Positions 26,709-35,269 of a stretch of 64,000 nucleotides of DNA are shown piece after piece. Under the pieces are notes generated by a model. The model saw only the letters and a program-made list of their open reading frames with translations, was not told where the DNA came from and searched no databases. Made by a program: the position numbers and the translations under genes. This DNA is from Kribbella sandramycini (GTDB taxonomy: Bacteria > Actinomycetota > Actinomycetes > Propionibacteriales > Kribbellaceae). The DNA is taken from the NCBI RefSeq assembly GCF_013131805.1, contig NZ_JABJRC010000003.1:558001-622000 (forward strand). Direction: 5' to 3'. The stretch's first letter is position 1; each line of letters begins with the position of its first letter.

Positions 26709-27509
26709 GTGACCGTGTCGACCGAGCGCCCACTGTGGCGGACGATCCTGACCCCGCGGTGGATCGCTCTGCTCGCGCTCGCGCTGGCGATCGCCGGGGT
26801 GATGACGGTGATGGGCGTCTGGCAGCTCGACGTCTACCAATCGAAGACCGCGGCCGCCACGGCCAAACGCGCCACCGAGCCGCCGGTTCCTCTGCAGTCG
26901 CTCTTCTCGGTCGACGAGGGCCTGCCCTCCAAGGCCGTGGGTCGCCGCGTCACCGTCTCCGGCACCTGGGGCCCGGCAGCAGACCAGGTCTTCATCGCCG
27001 ACCGCCTGAACGGCGACCAGAAGGGCTTCTGGGTGGTCACCCCGCTGATGGTTGATTCAGCTGGAGCGGTCATGGTCGTTCGGGGCTGGGTGGCGTCCGT
27101 CGACTCCCCGACTGCTCAGCCCCCGACGGGCAGCGTGCAGCTCGACGGCTCGGTGATCGCGTCCGAGGCCGCCGACTCTTCGGGTGAGGCGGCCAAGGGC
27201 CGGGTCCTCTCCTCGCTGCGCATCCCGACGATCGTGCACCTGGTCAACTACCGCCTGTACGACGGTTTCGTCGTCCAGACTTCGCCTGCGGCCACCGGCC
27301 TGGCCGCCGTCCAGCCGCCCGCGCCGCCGACCGATCACGCCGGCCTGCGCAACGTCGCCTACGCCTTCCAGTGGTGGATCTTCGCCGCCTTCACGCTCTG
27401 GATGTGGGCCCGGATGGTGCTCGACGCCCATCGCAGCCGCGACGACGAAGACCCCGCTGACGACCAGCCCGCCACGGCCCTGGAGCCGACCGGTACCGTT
27501 TCAGCGTGA
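26709..27509 (+). CDS. SURF1 family cytochrome oxidase assembly protein
   Basis: 266 residues with the SURF1 topology: an N-terminal helix (RWIALLALALAIAGVMTVMGVWQL) ending in the conserved G-x-W-Q-L, an extracytoplasmic domain, and a C-terminal helix (NVAYAFQWWIFAAFTLWMWARMVL) with the N-x-x-Y-x-x-Q-W-W motif. The family assists haem a3 insertion or assembly of aa3 oxidase. The last codons overlap the DUF3817 gene by 4 bp, a common pairing in actinobacteria. Confidence 0.92.
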   Translation: MTVSTERPLWRTILTPRWIALLALALAIAGVMTVMGVWQLDVYQSKTAAATAKRATEPPVPLQSLFSVDEGLPSKAVGRRVTVSGTWGPAADQVFIADRLNGDQKGFWVVTPLMVDSAGAVMVVRGWVASVDSPTAQPPTGSVQLDGSVIASEAADSSGEAAKGRVLSSLRIPTIVHLVNYRLYDGFVVQTSPAATGLAAVQPPAPPTDHAGLRNVAYAFQWWIFAAFTLWMWARMVLDAHRSRDDEDPADDQPATALEPTGTVSA

Positions 27510-27847
27510 CCTCTCCAGCAGACCCCGCCACCGCCCAGCTCGCCCCTGCCACCCGGAGCGCTCTCACCCGCTACCGAGTGATCGCCTACATCGTGGGCGT
27601 GATGCTGCTCCTGCTGCTCTTCGTCGCCATGCCGCTCAAGTACCTGGGCGACAACTCCGCCGCCATGAACATCATCGGCCCGGCCCACGGCTGGCTCTAC
27701 GTCGTCTACCTCCTCGCCACCTTCGACCTCTTCCGCCGCGTCCAGTGGACCCTCCCCCGCCTGGCCCTGATGGCCGTCGCCGGCACCATCCCCTTCCTCT
27801 CGTTCTACGCCGAGCGCAAGACCACCCACGAACTCCTCAACCGCTAA
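27506..27847 (+). CDS. DUF3817 family membrane protein
   Basis: 113 residues with three membrane helices and the family motif GPAHGWLYVVYLLATFDLFRRVQW near the centre. Function unknown; it is translationally coupled to the SURF1 gene (4-bp overlap) and may be involved in oxidase biogenesis (inference from context). Confidence 0.88.
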   Translation: MTSPADPATAQLAPATRSALTRYRVIAYIVGVMLLLLLFVAMPLKYLGDNSAAMNIIGPAHGWLYVVYLLATFDLFRRVQWTLPRLALMAVAGTIPFLSFYAERKTTHELLNR

Positions 27848-27889
27848 ACCCGTTGGGCCGCCGCAACCGCACGCCCTAGCGTCGCCGGT

Positions 27890-28693
27890 GTGAACGCCCT
27901 CGAAGACATCACCGCAGCAAACCGGGCGAGCTGGAACTCCATCCACCCCGCCCGCCCCGGTCACCCGCCCGCCTTCTTAGCCGCGGGCGGCACCGCCCTC
28001 CAACCCGAGGAACTCGCCGCAGCCGGCGACGTCACCAACCGCCGCCTCCTCCACGTCGCCTGCTCCTGCGGCGACGAAGCCCTCTCCTGGGCCGCCCAGG
28101 GCGCCACCGTCACCGGCATCGACATCTCCGAAGTAGCCATCGCCCAGGCCCGCGCAAAGTCCGAAGCGACAGGTATCCATGTCGACTTCCACCGCGCCGA
28201 CCTCTTCGATCTCCCACCCGAGTTGGTCGACTTCGACCTGATCTACCTGAGCTGGGGCGCGATCTGCTGGGTCCCCGACCTCACCCGGTGGGCCGCTGTC
28301 ATCGCCGACCGCCTGGCACCCGGCGGCGCCGTCCTCCTCGCCGAGCACCACCCGGTCTGGGAAGTCCTCACCGCCAAGGACCCCAGCACCCTGGAGCTGA
28401 CCGCCGACTACTTCGGTCGGACGACTCCCCGGGCGGTGATCGAGAACTCGAAGCTCCCGACCGGCGCACGCGACACCCCGGAGCCGCCGCCGTTCTCGGC
28501 GTACATCTGGCCGGCGGCGGATGTCATCACCGCTCTGCTCGCCGCCGGGCTGTGTCTCACCCACTTCTCCGAATCCCCCGCGAGTCACAGCTACCCCGCA
28601 TTGGGTGATCGTGCGGAGTGGCTTCCGGCGACTTATTTGGTGCGGGCGGAGCGCGATGTTTCACGTGGAACATCGCCGCGAGTTCCTAAGTAG
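27890..28693 (+). CDS. Class I SAM-dependent methyltransferase
   Basis: 267 residues. The SAM-binding motif I is LLHVACSCGDEALSWAAQGATVTGIDISEVAIAQAR, with motif post-I acid D and a FDLIYLSWGAICWV motif IV. The substrate is unknown. The final codons contain a parS-like site (28658-28671). GTG 27890 follows the DUF3817 gene by 42 bp. Confidence 0.88.
   Translation: MNALEDITAANRASWNSIHPARPGHPPAFLAAGGTALQPEELAAAGDVTNRRLLHVACSCGDEALSWAAQGATVTGIDISEVAIAQARAKSEATGIHVDFHRADLFDLPPELVDFDLIYLSWGAICWVPDLTRWAAVIADRLAPGGAVLLAEHHPVWEVLTAKDPSTLELTADYFGRTTPRAVIENSKLPTGARDTPEPPPFSAYIWPAADVITALLAAGLCLTHFSESPASHSYPALGDRAEWLPATYLVRAERDVSRGTSPRVPK
28658..28671. promoter_or_regulatory. parS-like site (one mismatch)
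   Basis: GTTTCACGTGGAAC differs from the consensus parS GTTTCACGTGAAAC at one position. It lies inside the 3' end of the methyltransferase gene, about 230 bp beyond parB. Confidence 0.8.
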
Positions 28694-28724
28694 CTTTGTC
28701 GACATATCGCTCGTCCTGTCGAGA

Positions 28725-28821
28725 CCCTGATATTCCTCTGTGAGCGCGATTCTGCGGGCCGGGCTGGGACGGCCGGGAGAGCGGGGACGCGGAGAATCCG
28801 TTCTGGAGAGGAATATCGGGG
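28725..28821. repeat. 97-nt nested hairpin between convergent genes
   Basis: Outer arms CCCTGATATTCCTCT (28725-28739) and AGAGGAATATCGGGG (28807-28821) pair over 15 positions with one T-G wobble. An inner pair GATTCT (28748-28753) and AGAATC (28793-28798) extends the structure. The arms are AT-rich against a GC-rich background. It sits between the methyltransferase and parB genes, beside a separate terminator hairpin, so it is more than a simple terminator. Confidence 0.7.
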
Positions 28822-28834
28822 GCTGGAAACAGCA

Positions 28835-28863
28835 AGCGGCCCGCGCTGGGGGCGCGGGCCGCT
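28835..28863 (-). terminator. Terminator hairpin after parB
   Basis: AGCGGCCCGCG and CGCGGGCCGCT are perfect 11-bp arms with a 7-nt loop, 21 bp beyond the parB stop. There is no strong U-tract, as is common in actinobacterial terminators. It could act on both strands. Confidence 0.75.
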
Positions 28864-28884
28864 GGAGTGCTTGAGGGCTGAGGG

Positions 28885-29847
28885 CTACTCGGCTTTGTTG
28901 GGGTCCATCAGGGTGACGATGCGCTCGAGGTCGTCGATGGAGGCGAACTCGACGGTGATGCGGCCCTTGGTCTTGCCGAGGTCGACTTTGACGCGGGTCT
29001 CGAAACGATCCGAGAGCCGGTCGGCGAGGTCGACGAGGCGCGGAGCGACGGGCTTGTTGCGACGGCGCTGAGGGGTCGGGTCTTCGGCGTTCATGTCGCC
29101 GAGCGCGACGATCTCCTCGACCGTGCGGACCGACAGGCCTTCGGCGACGATGCGCTGGGCGAGGCGCTCGATGGCGTCGCCGCTGGGGAGCCCGAGCAGC
29201 GCACGAGCGTGACCCGCGGAGAGGACGCCGGCGGCAACACGACGCTGGACGGACGCCGGCAGCTTCAGCAGCCGGAGCGTGTTGGAGATCTGCGGCCGGG
29301 AGCGCCCGATGCGCGTCGCGAGCACCTCCTGCGTGCAGCCGAAGTCGTCGAGCATCTGCTGGTACGCCGCCGCCTCTTCGAGCGGGTTCAGCTGACTGCG
29401 GTGCAGGTTCTCCAGGAGCGCGTCCCGGAGCATCACGTCGTCCTGTGTGTCGCGGACGATCGCGGGGATCGTCGTCAGACCGGCCGCCTGGGTGGCTCGC
29501 CAGCGGCGCTCCCCCATCACCAGCTCGTACTTGTCGCCCTCCAGCCTGCGGACGACGATCGGCTGCAGCAGACCGATCTCCTTGACCGAGTGCACCAGCT
29601 CGTCCATCGCGTCTTCGTCGAAGACCGAGCGCGGCTGCTTCGGGTTCGGCGTGATCTTGCCGACCTCGATCTCCGCGAACTCCGCTCCCGGCACCGCGGC
29701 GAGCTCGGTCTCCGGCTGCCGGACGGCGCCGGCCACCGGCGGAGCGCCCGGAATGGAGCTGGACTTGCTGCCGAGTGTCGTCGGAGTGCCAGGAGCGGGG
29801 TTGCTGGGGATCAAGGCCCCAAGACCGCGTCCGAGTCGGGTGTTCAT
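28885..29847 (-). CDS. parB: Chromosome-partitioning protein ParB
   Basis: 320-residue CTP-dependent DNA clamp that loads at parS, spreads, and recruits SMC and ParA. The N-terminal ParA-contact segment is [14 protein letters not shown]. The CTPase motif GERRWRA lies at 112-118, the central HTH ([26 protein letters not shown]) near residue 170, and a C-terminal dimer domain ends [18 protein letters not shown]. Several parS sites lie within 3 kb. It follows parA on the same strand. Confidence 0.97.
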   Translation of the reverse strand: MNTRLGRGLGALIPSNPAPGTPTTLGSKSSSIPGAPPVAGAVRQPETELAAVPGAEFAEIEVGKITPNPKQPRSVFDEDAMDELVHSVKEIGLLQPIVVRRLEGDKYELVMGERRWRATQAAGLTTIPAIVRDTQDDVMLRDALLENLHRSQLNPLEEAAAYQQMLDDFGCTQEVLATRIGRSRPQISNTLRLLKLPASVQRRVAAGVLSAGHARALLGLPSGDAIERLAQRIVAEGLSVRTVEEIVALGDMNAEDPTPQRRRNKPVAPRLVDLADRLSDRFETRVKVDLGKTKGRITVEFASIDDLERIVTLMDPNKAE

Positions 29848-29894
29848 CGCGCTCCCTAGTTCGACAACATGCTGAGGGACAGCCTACGCACTCC

Positions 29895-29908
29895 GTTTCA
29901 CGTGAAAC
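29895..29908. promoter_or_regulatory. parS site in a 30-bp palindrome
   Basis: Perfect GTTTCACGTGAAAC, embedded in a longer perfect palindrome from 29887 to 29916, in the gap between parA and parB. ParB loading site by consensus. Confidence 0.95.
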
Positions 29909-29946
29909 GGAGTGCGGGTGAATTCACCACCGCGTCGTGCGACGGA

Positions 29947-31386
29947 TCAGGCGTTGTTCCGCATCGCGATCTCGCGCGATGCCTCCAGGTACGACAGCGC
30001 CCCGGCCGAGGCCGGGTCGTAGGCGAGCACGGTCTGGCCGTGGCTGGGCGCCTCCGAGATCCGCACCGAGCGCGGTACGGCGGTGCGCAGGACGGCGTCC
30101 CGGAAGTGACCCCGCACCTCGGCCGCGACCTCACCGGCGAGCTTGGTCCGCGCGTCGTACATGGTGAGCAGGATCGTCGAGACGTCGAGCCCCGGGTTCA
30201 GGTGCGACTTCACCATGTCGATATGCCGCAGGAGCTGGGAGAGCCCCTCCAGCGCGTAGTACTCGCTCTGGATCGGGACCAGCACCTCACGGGCGGCGGT
30301 CAGCGCGTTCACGGTCAACAGGCCGAGGGACGGCGGGCAGTCGATGAAGACGTAGTCGTACTTCTCACCCGCGGCCTCGGTCTCGGCCAGGTGCGCGTCC
30401 AGAGCGCGCTTCAGCCGGCTCTCCCGGGCCACGATGCTGACCAGCTCGATCTCGGCGCCGGCCAGGTCGATTGTCGCGGGGACCACCTGAATCCCCGGGT
30501 GCTCGGCACACGGCTGCAGGAGCTTGCCGAGCGACTCACCCTCGATGACCGCCTCGTAGACACCCGGGGTGCCCTCGGAGTGGTCGATGCCGAGTGCGGT
30601 CGACGCGTTGCCCTGCGGGTCCAGATCGATGACCAGGATCTTCGCGCCGTACAGTGCGAGACCGGCGGCGACGTTCACGGTCGTCGTGGTCTTACCGACG
30701 CCGCCCTTCTGGTTGGCGACCACGAAGACCCGGGTCTCGGCGGGCAACGGGAACTCCCGGCCCATCGTGCGTCCTTCATTCACCAGCAGGGTCCGTTCGG
30801 TGGCGGCGGCGATCGGAGTCTCGAGAAGTCGTCGCTGAAGCTCGTCCGTCGTGGCCCGCGCGGCGATCTGTGCGGCAGTCATAGCGCCCATTCCAATAGG
30901 TGCGGGACTTGGCCCGAAGAGGATGTCAGTAGGGGTTGGAGCTGGTCTGCTCACAGCTTCATCCACAGGCTTCTGTGGATGAATCCCCGTCTGCGAAGGC
31001 AGTTTGGTGCGGTCGTCATCCACAGGCGGTGGAGACTCGGAGTCATCGGTGTCGGCATCGACCAGGGACGCCGTTTCACGTGAAACACCATCATCTCCCG
31101 AAGTCTCCGTTTCACGTGAAACGGGCTCCGGCGTGGGCGACGGAATGAGATCGAGACCACTGGCGGCGGCCGCTCGAAGCGCGGCGCCGTCAGCGGGTGG
31201 GTGGTACTCGGTGCTGCTGATCGGGGCGCTCTCGGGTTCTGCGGCCAGAGCCGGCGCCGGAGCGGGCTCGCTGGTCGGTGAGTCGGCGGGAGCAGGGTCG
31301 ACCGGCCAGCCGATCGCCTGCGACCTCTCCGGTTGCCCGGTGCTCTTCTCGGGCCACCCGAGGGCACGACTCACCAACCCGCTCAC
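29947..31386 (-). CDS. parA: Chromosome-partitioning ATPase ParA with long N-terminal extension
   Basis: 479 residues. The deviant Walker A motif KGGVGKTTT is at 227-235, VIDLDPQGNASTALGI and YDVFIDCPP-type (YVFIDCPPSLG) motifs follow; this is the DNA-binding ATPase that drives ParB-parS segregation. The first 215 or so residues are a Pro/Ser/Glu-rich region absent from minimal ParA. It contains two VSRET motifs that are simply translations of parS sites (31073 and 31109), as also seen in mycobacterial parA. The GTG start at 31386 overlaps the rsmG stop by 4 bp; the true start could be further in, so the extension length is uncertain. Confidence 0.92.
   Translation of the reverse strand: MSGLVSRALGWPEKSTGQPERSQAIGWPVDPAPADSPTSEPAPAPALAAEPESAPISSTEYHPPADGAALRAAAASGLDLIPSPTPEPVSRETETSGDDGVSRETASLVDADTDDSESPPPVDDDRTKLPSQTGIHPQKPVDEAVSRPAPTPTDILFGPSPAPIGMGAMTAAQIAARATTDELQRRLLETPIAAATERTLLVNEGRTMGREFPLPAETRVFVVANQKGGVGKTTTTVNVAAGLALYGAKILVIDLDPQGNASTALGIDHSEGTPGVYEAVIEGESLGKLLQPCAEHPGIQVVPATIDLAGAEIELVSIVARESRLKRALDAHLAETEAAGEKYDYVFIDCPPSLGLLTVNALTAAREVLVPIQSEYYALEGLSQLLRHIDMVKSHLNPGLDVSTILLTMYDARTKLAGEVAAEVRGHFRDAVLRTAVPRSVRISEAPSHGQTVLAYDPASAGALSYLEASREIAMRNNA
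30958..30983. repeat. Inverted repeat of DnaA-box-like words inside parA
   Basis: TTCATCCACAG and CTGTGGATGAA, perfect 11-bp arms with a 4-nt loop. Each arm holds CATCCACAG, one or two changes from a DnaA box (TTRTCCACA). A third TCATCCACAGG lies at 31017. The region encodes part of the variable ParA N-terminus. Confidence 0.6.
31073..31086. promoter_or_regulatory. parS site within parA
   Basis: Perfect GTTTCACGTGAAAC in the parA coding sequence; translated as part of a VSRET motif. Confidence 0.95.
31109..31122. promoter_or_regulatory. parS site within parA
   Basis: Perfect GTTTCACGTGAAAC 36 bp from the previous site, giving two VSRET motifs 12 residues apart in the ParA N-terminus. Confidence 0.95.
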
Positions 31387-32054
31387 CTCCCAGATCTTCC
31401 GCGCCGGGATCCCCCTGCAGCACGTCCGGCCACAATACTCACGACAGTCGTCGGGTGGGCCAGTTCATCTGTGCCGAGTTGATGAATGTGCCACAGCTCG
31501 GCGCCCAGCTTGGTCAGTTCGCGCTCGGAGCCGTCCAGCTCCTCCTCCGCGGACTCACCTTTCATCGCCAGCATCAGCCCACCTTCGACACACAACGGCA
31601 GACACCACCCCGCCAGTTTGCCCAACGGCGCAACCGCCCTCGAGGTCACTACGTCGTACGACGCTCGCGGCAGTTCCTCCGCCCGCGCACGGACGACGGT
31701 GGCGTTCTCCAACCCCAGCGCGTCGACGGCCTCTTCGAGGAACGTCGTCCGGCGCAGCAGCGGCTCGACCAGCGCGACCTGAAGGTCCGGGCGAACCAGC
31801 GCCAGCACCAGCCCCGGCAGCCCGGCTCCGGTGCCGATATCGGCGACCGATGCCTCCTCCGGGATCAGGCGCTCCAGGACGGCGCAGTTCAGCAGGTGCC
31901 GGTCCCACAGGCGCGGAACCTCCCGCGGGCCGATCAGGCCGCGCAGGGTGCCCTCGGTGGCGAGGAGTTCGGCATAGGCCGAAAGCGGCACCGCCGCCCG
32001 TGGATAAAGCTTCTCCACGAGCGGCGGTGTTTCACGTGAAACGGAGTCGGTCAC
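31383..32054 (-). CDS. rsmG: 16S rRNA (guanine-527-N7)-methyltransferase RsmG
   Basis: 223 residues. The SAM motif ASVADIGTGAGLPGLVLALVRPDLQVALVEPLLRRTTFLEEA is the RsmG/GidB signature. It methylates G527 of 16S rRNA; loss gives low-level streptomycin resistance in related bacteria. GTG 32054 leaves a 10-bp gap after jag; a GTG at 32105 would add 17 residues but overlap jag by 41 bp with no spacing to its ribosome-binding site. The fourth codon onward (SVSRET) encodes another perfect parS at 32029-32042. Confidence 0.93.
   Translation of the reverse strand: MTDSVSRETPPLVEKLYPRAAVPLSAYAELLATEGTLRGLIGPREVPRLWDRHLLNCAVLERLIPEEASVADIGTGAGLPGLVLALVRPDLQVALVEPLLRRTTFLEEAVDALGLENATVVRARAEELPRASYDVVTSRAVAPLGKLAGWCLPLCVEGGLMLAMKGESAEEELDGSERELTKLGAELWHIHQLGTDELAHPTTVVSIVAGRAAGGSRRGRSGR
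32029..32042. promoter_or_regulatory. parS site within rsmG
   Basis: Perfect GTTTCACGTGAAAC near the 5' end of rsmG, translated as VSRET. Confidence 0.95.
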
Positions 32055-32064
32055 TGGCCCACAA

Positions 32065-32571
32065 TCATGCTGGTTGGACGACGACGCGACGCCGGGGCTC
32101 TTCACCCTCGGACTCGCTCGTCAGGCCGGCGGCCGCCACGACGTCGTGGACGACCTTGCGCTCGAACGGCGTCATCGGGTCGAGCCGCACCGGAGCGCCG
32201 GAGGCCTTCACCTCGTCGACGGCCTTCCGGCCGACCTCTTCCAGCTCGGCCTTCCGGTTCGCCCGGTAGTTCGAGACGTCGAGCATCAGCCGGGACCGCT
32301 CACCGGTCTCCCGGTAGACGGCCAGCCGGGTCAGCTCCTGCAGCGCCTCCAGGACCTTCCCCTTCTCACCGACCAGGTTGTTCAGCTCGGCGCCGACGAT
32401 CGACACCGCGGCGCGGTCGCCGTCGATGTCCATATCGATATCGCCGTCCAGGTCGGCGATGTCGAGCAGCTCCTCCAGGTAATCCGCGGCGATATCGCTC
32501 TCCGCCTCGAGGGCTTTCAGCCGGTCGGCCGAGCCGGACTTCGTCTCGGTGTTGTCAATGCCGTCGGTCAC
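32065..32571 (-). CDS. khpB: Jag/KhpB-type RNA-binding protein (KH and R3H domains)
   Basis: 168 residues. An acidic N-terminal region is followed by a KH domain (LNNLVGEKGKVLEALQELTRLAVYRETG) and an R3H domain (LDPMTPFERKVVHDVVAAAGLTSESEGEEPRRRVVVQP). The family binds RNA and influences cell-wall synthesis and division in firmicutes. It lies downstream of yidC, as in most bacteria. The Jag_N domain is replaced by the acidic segment, usual for actinobacteria. Confidence 0.95.
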   Translation of the reverse strand: MTDGIDNTETKSGSADRLKALEAESDIAADYLEELLDIADLDGDIDMDIDGDRAAVSIVGAELNNLVGEKGKVLEALQELTRLAVYRETGERSRLMLDVSNYRANRKAELEEVGRKAVDEVKASGAPVRLDPMTPFERKVVHDVVAAAGLTSESEGEEPRRRVVVQPA

Positions 32572-32649
32572 GGCAACTCCTTCGCAGTGTTGAGGCCCGC
32601 CCCACGGGGACCAAGGACGTACGCGAGCAAGTAAGGAAAGGTCAGCCGA

Positions 32650-33846
32650 TCAGCGGGAGCCGCCGGGCTTCTTCTGGGCGGCCTTGCGCTGCGCGGCCGA
32701 CTTCGCCGCGGGCTGACGCTTGGCGCCCGATCCCTTCTTGCCGGCCGGCTGCTTCTTGGCAGCACCGGCCTGAGTCTTGTTGGTCGGCGCGTCCTGCTTC
32801 GGCGCGCTCTGCCCGTTGGCCGCAGCGGTCGAGTCGGCCGCGCCCGACGTACCGGTCCGGCGATCGTTCCGTGACTGGCGCTTCGGCTGCTGACGCTGAG
32901 CCGGACGACGGTCCGTCAGGGTGTCGGCGTCGCCGTCGGCAGCGCTCGCCAGGCCCTCGTCGGCCGGCCGGCCCGTGCGCTTGTTGTGCTCGCGCTTCCG
33001 AGCCTCCATCGCGTCGTACGCCGGGGTGCCGGGGGCCGGGTTGCGGCGGATCACGTAGAACTGCTGACCCATCGTCCACACGTTGGAGACGAACCAGTAG
33101 ATCAGCACACCGATCGGGAAGTTGAAGCCGCCGATCAGGAAGAAGATCGGGAAGACGTAGAGCATGATCTTCTGCATCTGCGCCGCCTGGCCCTCGAGGG
33201 CCTCCTTCGGCATGTTCTTCCGCATCAGCTGCAGCTGCGTGATGAACATCGTGGCGGTCATCAGGATGATCAGCACGATCGCGACGGCCTTGACGTTGGT
33301 CGAGCCGTCGCCGTTGGCGCGCAGGAAGGTCTGGGAAATCTCGGCGCCGAAAATCTTCGCATGCCGCAGGGACTCGACGTGCGGCGCGATCACACTGCTG
33401 TGCGCCTCACCCTTGGACGCCCCGTCGAGCACCCGGAACAGCGCCAGGAAGACCGGCGACTGGAGCAGCAGCGGCAGGCACGAGGAGAACGGGTTCGTCC
33501 CGGTCTCCTTGTACAGCTTCATCATTTCCTGACCGAGCTTCTCCCGGTCGTGGCCGTACTTCTTCTGCAGCTCCTTCATCTTCGGCTGCAGCAGCTGCAT
33601 GTTCCTGCTGGACCGGATCTGCCGGACGAACAGCGGGATCAGCAGCGTGCGGATGACGATCGTCAGGCCGGCGATGGACAGTGCCCAGGCCCAGCCGCCG
33701 TTCGGGTCGAGCACCTGGCCGAGCAGCCAGTGCCAGCCGACGAGCAGTGCGGAGACTGCCCAGTACAGCGGCGTCATGACCGCGTTGAACACGTCCACGA
33801 TCCCGTCCCACAAGGCGAGTCCGGGGATGGCCAGAAGAGTTGTCAC
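32650..33846 (-). CDS. yidC: Membrane protein insertase YidC
   Basis: 398 residues, Oxa1-type insertase with five membrane helices and the hydrophilic-groove arginine in WALSIAGLTIVIRTLLIPLFVRQIRSSRNMQ. The insertase core ends near residue 280; a basic, Lys/Ala/Gln-rich tail of about 110 residues follows (GAAKKQPAGKKGSGAKRQPAAK), suited to ribosome contact. Such tails are common in actinobacterial YidC. The upstream yidD ends 1 nt before this gene's start. Confidence 0.96.
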   Translation of the reverse strand: MTTLLAIPGLALWDGIVDVFNAVMTPLYWAVSALLVGWHWLLGQVLDPNGGWAWALSIAGLTIVIRTLLIPLFVRQIRSSRNMQLLQPKMKELQKKYGHDREKLGQEMMKLYKETGTNPFSSCLPLLLQSPVFLALFRVLDGASKGEAHSSVIAPHVESLRHAKIFGAEISQTFLRANGDGSTNVKAVAIVLIILMTATMFITQLQLMRKNMPKEALEGQAAQMQKIMLYVFPIFFLIGGFNFPIGVLIYWFVSNVWTMGQQFYVIRRNPAPGTPAYDAMEARKREHNKRTGRPADEGLASAADGDADTLTDRRPAQRQQPKRQSRNDRRTGTSGAADSTAAANGQSAPKQDAPTNKTQAGAAKKQPAGKKGSGAKRQPAAKSAAQRKAAQKKPGGSR

Positions 33847-34188
33847 TCAAGCACCTCGCTGCACAGGCCCGGCGTCGGCGGACGGCCCGGGCTGGTTGGC
33901 GGAGACGAGCTCTCCGCGCTGGTCGACATCTGTGGGTGGAACGGGGTCGTAGCCGCCGGGGTTCCACGGGTGGCAGCGGGCGAGTCTCCGCGCCGCCAGC
34001 CAGCTACCGCGCACCGCACCGTGGCGTTCGACCGCCTGGAGGGCGTACGCCGAACAACTCGGGTAGAACCTGCAGACCTGCCCGTACAGCGGGCTGATCA
34101 ACAAGCGGTACAGCTTCAGAAAACCAACGATCCCGGCCTTCAGCGGGTTCCGCAGGACGGGCATCAACCGTGCGAGTGCCGGCCTCAT
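33847..34188 (-). CDS. yidD: Membrane protein insertion efficiency factor YidD
   Basis: 113 residues with the family core [35 protein letters not shown] and [18 protein letters not shown], including the conserved cysteines. A small membrane-associated protein that aids YidC/Sec insertion. Its start overlaps the rnpA stop by 4 bp and its stop abuts yidC, indicating one transcript from rpmH onward. Confidence 0.95.
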   Translation of the reverse strand: MRPALARLMPVLRNPLKAGIVGFLKLYRLLISPLYGQVCRFYPSCSAYALQAVERHGAVRGSWLAARRLARCHPWNPGGYDPVPPTDVDQRGELVSANQPGPSADAGPVQRGA

Positions 34189-34535
34189 CGCGGTTCCAGC
34201 AGTCGGCGCAGCGCGCCGTCGACATCCGCGACCAGCTCGTCGTACGACGCCGAGGCGGACGACGGTAGGGCGCGGACGACAGTCAGGCTGCCGGCCGGTA
34301 GCTCCGGAACCCGCGCGGCCAGGACGGCACGCAGGCGGCGGTGGACCCGGTTCCGGAGAACCGCGTTGCCCACCGCCTTGTTCACCACGAAGCCGACGCG
34401 CGCCGGTTCGCGGGTGCTGCCCGCAGGTGCGAACAGCAAATGGACCACCACCGCGCGCCGAGCGGCTCGCCGCCCACTACGGACGGCGCGCCGAAAGTCG
34501 TCGGACCGGCGTAACCGGTGCGACGCGGGCAACAC
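34185..34535 (-). CDS. rnpA: Ribonuclease P protein component
   Basis: 116 residues. N-terminal [22 protein letters not shown] and the central RNR motif in [23 protein letters not shown] bind the P RNA and tRNA precursor leader. GTG start at 34535. It lies 23 bp after rpmH, the conserved arrangement. Confidence 0.95.
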   Translation of the reverse strand: MLPASHRLRRSDDFRRAVRSGRRAARRAVVVHLLFAPAGSTREPARVGFVVNKAVGNAVLRNRVHRRLRAVLAARVPELPAGSLTVVRALPSSASASYDELVADVDGALRRLLEPR

Positions 34536-34558
34536 GGGGTGGTCACCGTCGAGATCGC

Positions 34559-34696
34559 TCAGGCCGCGAGGCGCTGGCGACCCTTGTTACGGCGGGCGGC
34601 GATGATCGCGCGCCCCGCACGGGTACGCATCCGAAGACGGAAGCCGTGCTTCTTGTGCCGGCGACGGTTGTTCGGCTGGAACGTCCGCTTGCTCAC
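34559..34696 (-). CDS. rpmH: 50S ribosomal protein L34
   Basis: 45 residues, [28 protein letters not shown] onward, an almost invariant L34 sequence. GTG start at 34696 behind GGAG. First gene of the leftward rpmH-rnpA-yidD-yidC-jag-rsmG-parA-parB run, divergent from dnaA across oriC. Confidence 0.97.
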   Translation of the reverse strand: MSKRTFQPNNRRRHKKHGFRLRMRTRAGRAIIAARRNKGRQRLAA

Positions 34697-35269
34697 TGGA
34701 ATGACTCCGGTTACTCGAGATCAGTTGGTCGACAGATCCGATACCGGACCTGCTGCTGGTGCAGTCCTGCACACCAATCGAGAACCGAGAGGTGGTTCCG
34801 CAGGGAGCGCAGCACGAAAGGGCCGGTTCAACACCGACCGATCCACGGTACGTGGCCGCCTGTGGACAGGTCAAACCAGCTGTCCCCAAAGTTGTCCACA
34901 GGCTTGTGGACAACACGGTGGATAGTCGAATGGTGAACACAGGGTCACACAGCCCCGGGGATGACCGCGAACCGTGACGGGTCCACCACGACTACGCTCC
35001 GACGTCCACTCGACACGCCGCTAGTTGCCCCCAATTTGCTGTTCATAGCCTGTGGATGACGGCTTGTTCCAGCGTGGCCAGACTTGTTAGCGTCAGCCCC
35101 TCACACCAGAGGTCCCGTACCGCGCAATCGGTAACCAACCTGATCCACGCGTCGTTCACAACTGTGGACAACCGTGTGGACAGTGCGGGTGTCGGGTCTA
35201 AGGTCGCGCCGCCCGGAGAGCTTTCCGGAACGCGCCGGCCACCGCAGCGATGGATTCGGGGAGCAACGC
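34697..35269. other. oriC, rpmH-dnaA portion with DnaA boxes
   Basis: A 573-bp gap with no gene. Perfect DnaA boxes (TTRTCCACA, either strand): 34892-34900 (plus) and 34905-34913 (minus), inverted and 4 bp apart, and 35163-35171 (minus). One-mismatch boxes include 34861-34869 and 35175-35183 (TGTGGACAG) and 35051-35059 (TGTGGATGA). The local sequence is visibly less GC-rich than its neighbours. It must also hold the divergent rpmH and dnaA promoters, which I could not place. Confidence 0.85.

Noticed and set aside
35174..35269. N-terminal 32-codon extension of dnaA from an upstream GTG
   Set aside because: It overlaps DnaA boxes and the probable promoter, and lacks a ribosome-binding site, whereas GTG 35270 has CGGGGAGC.
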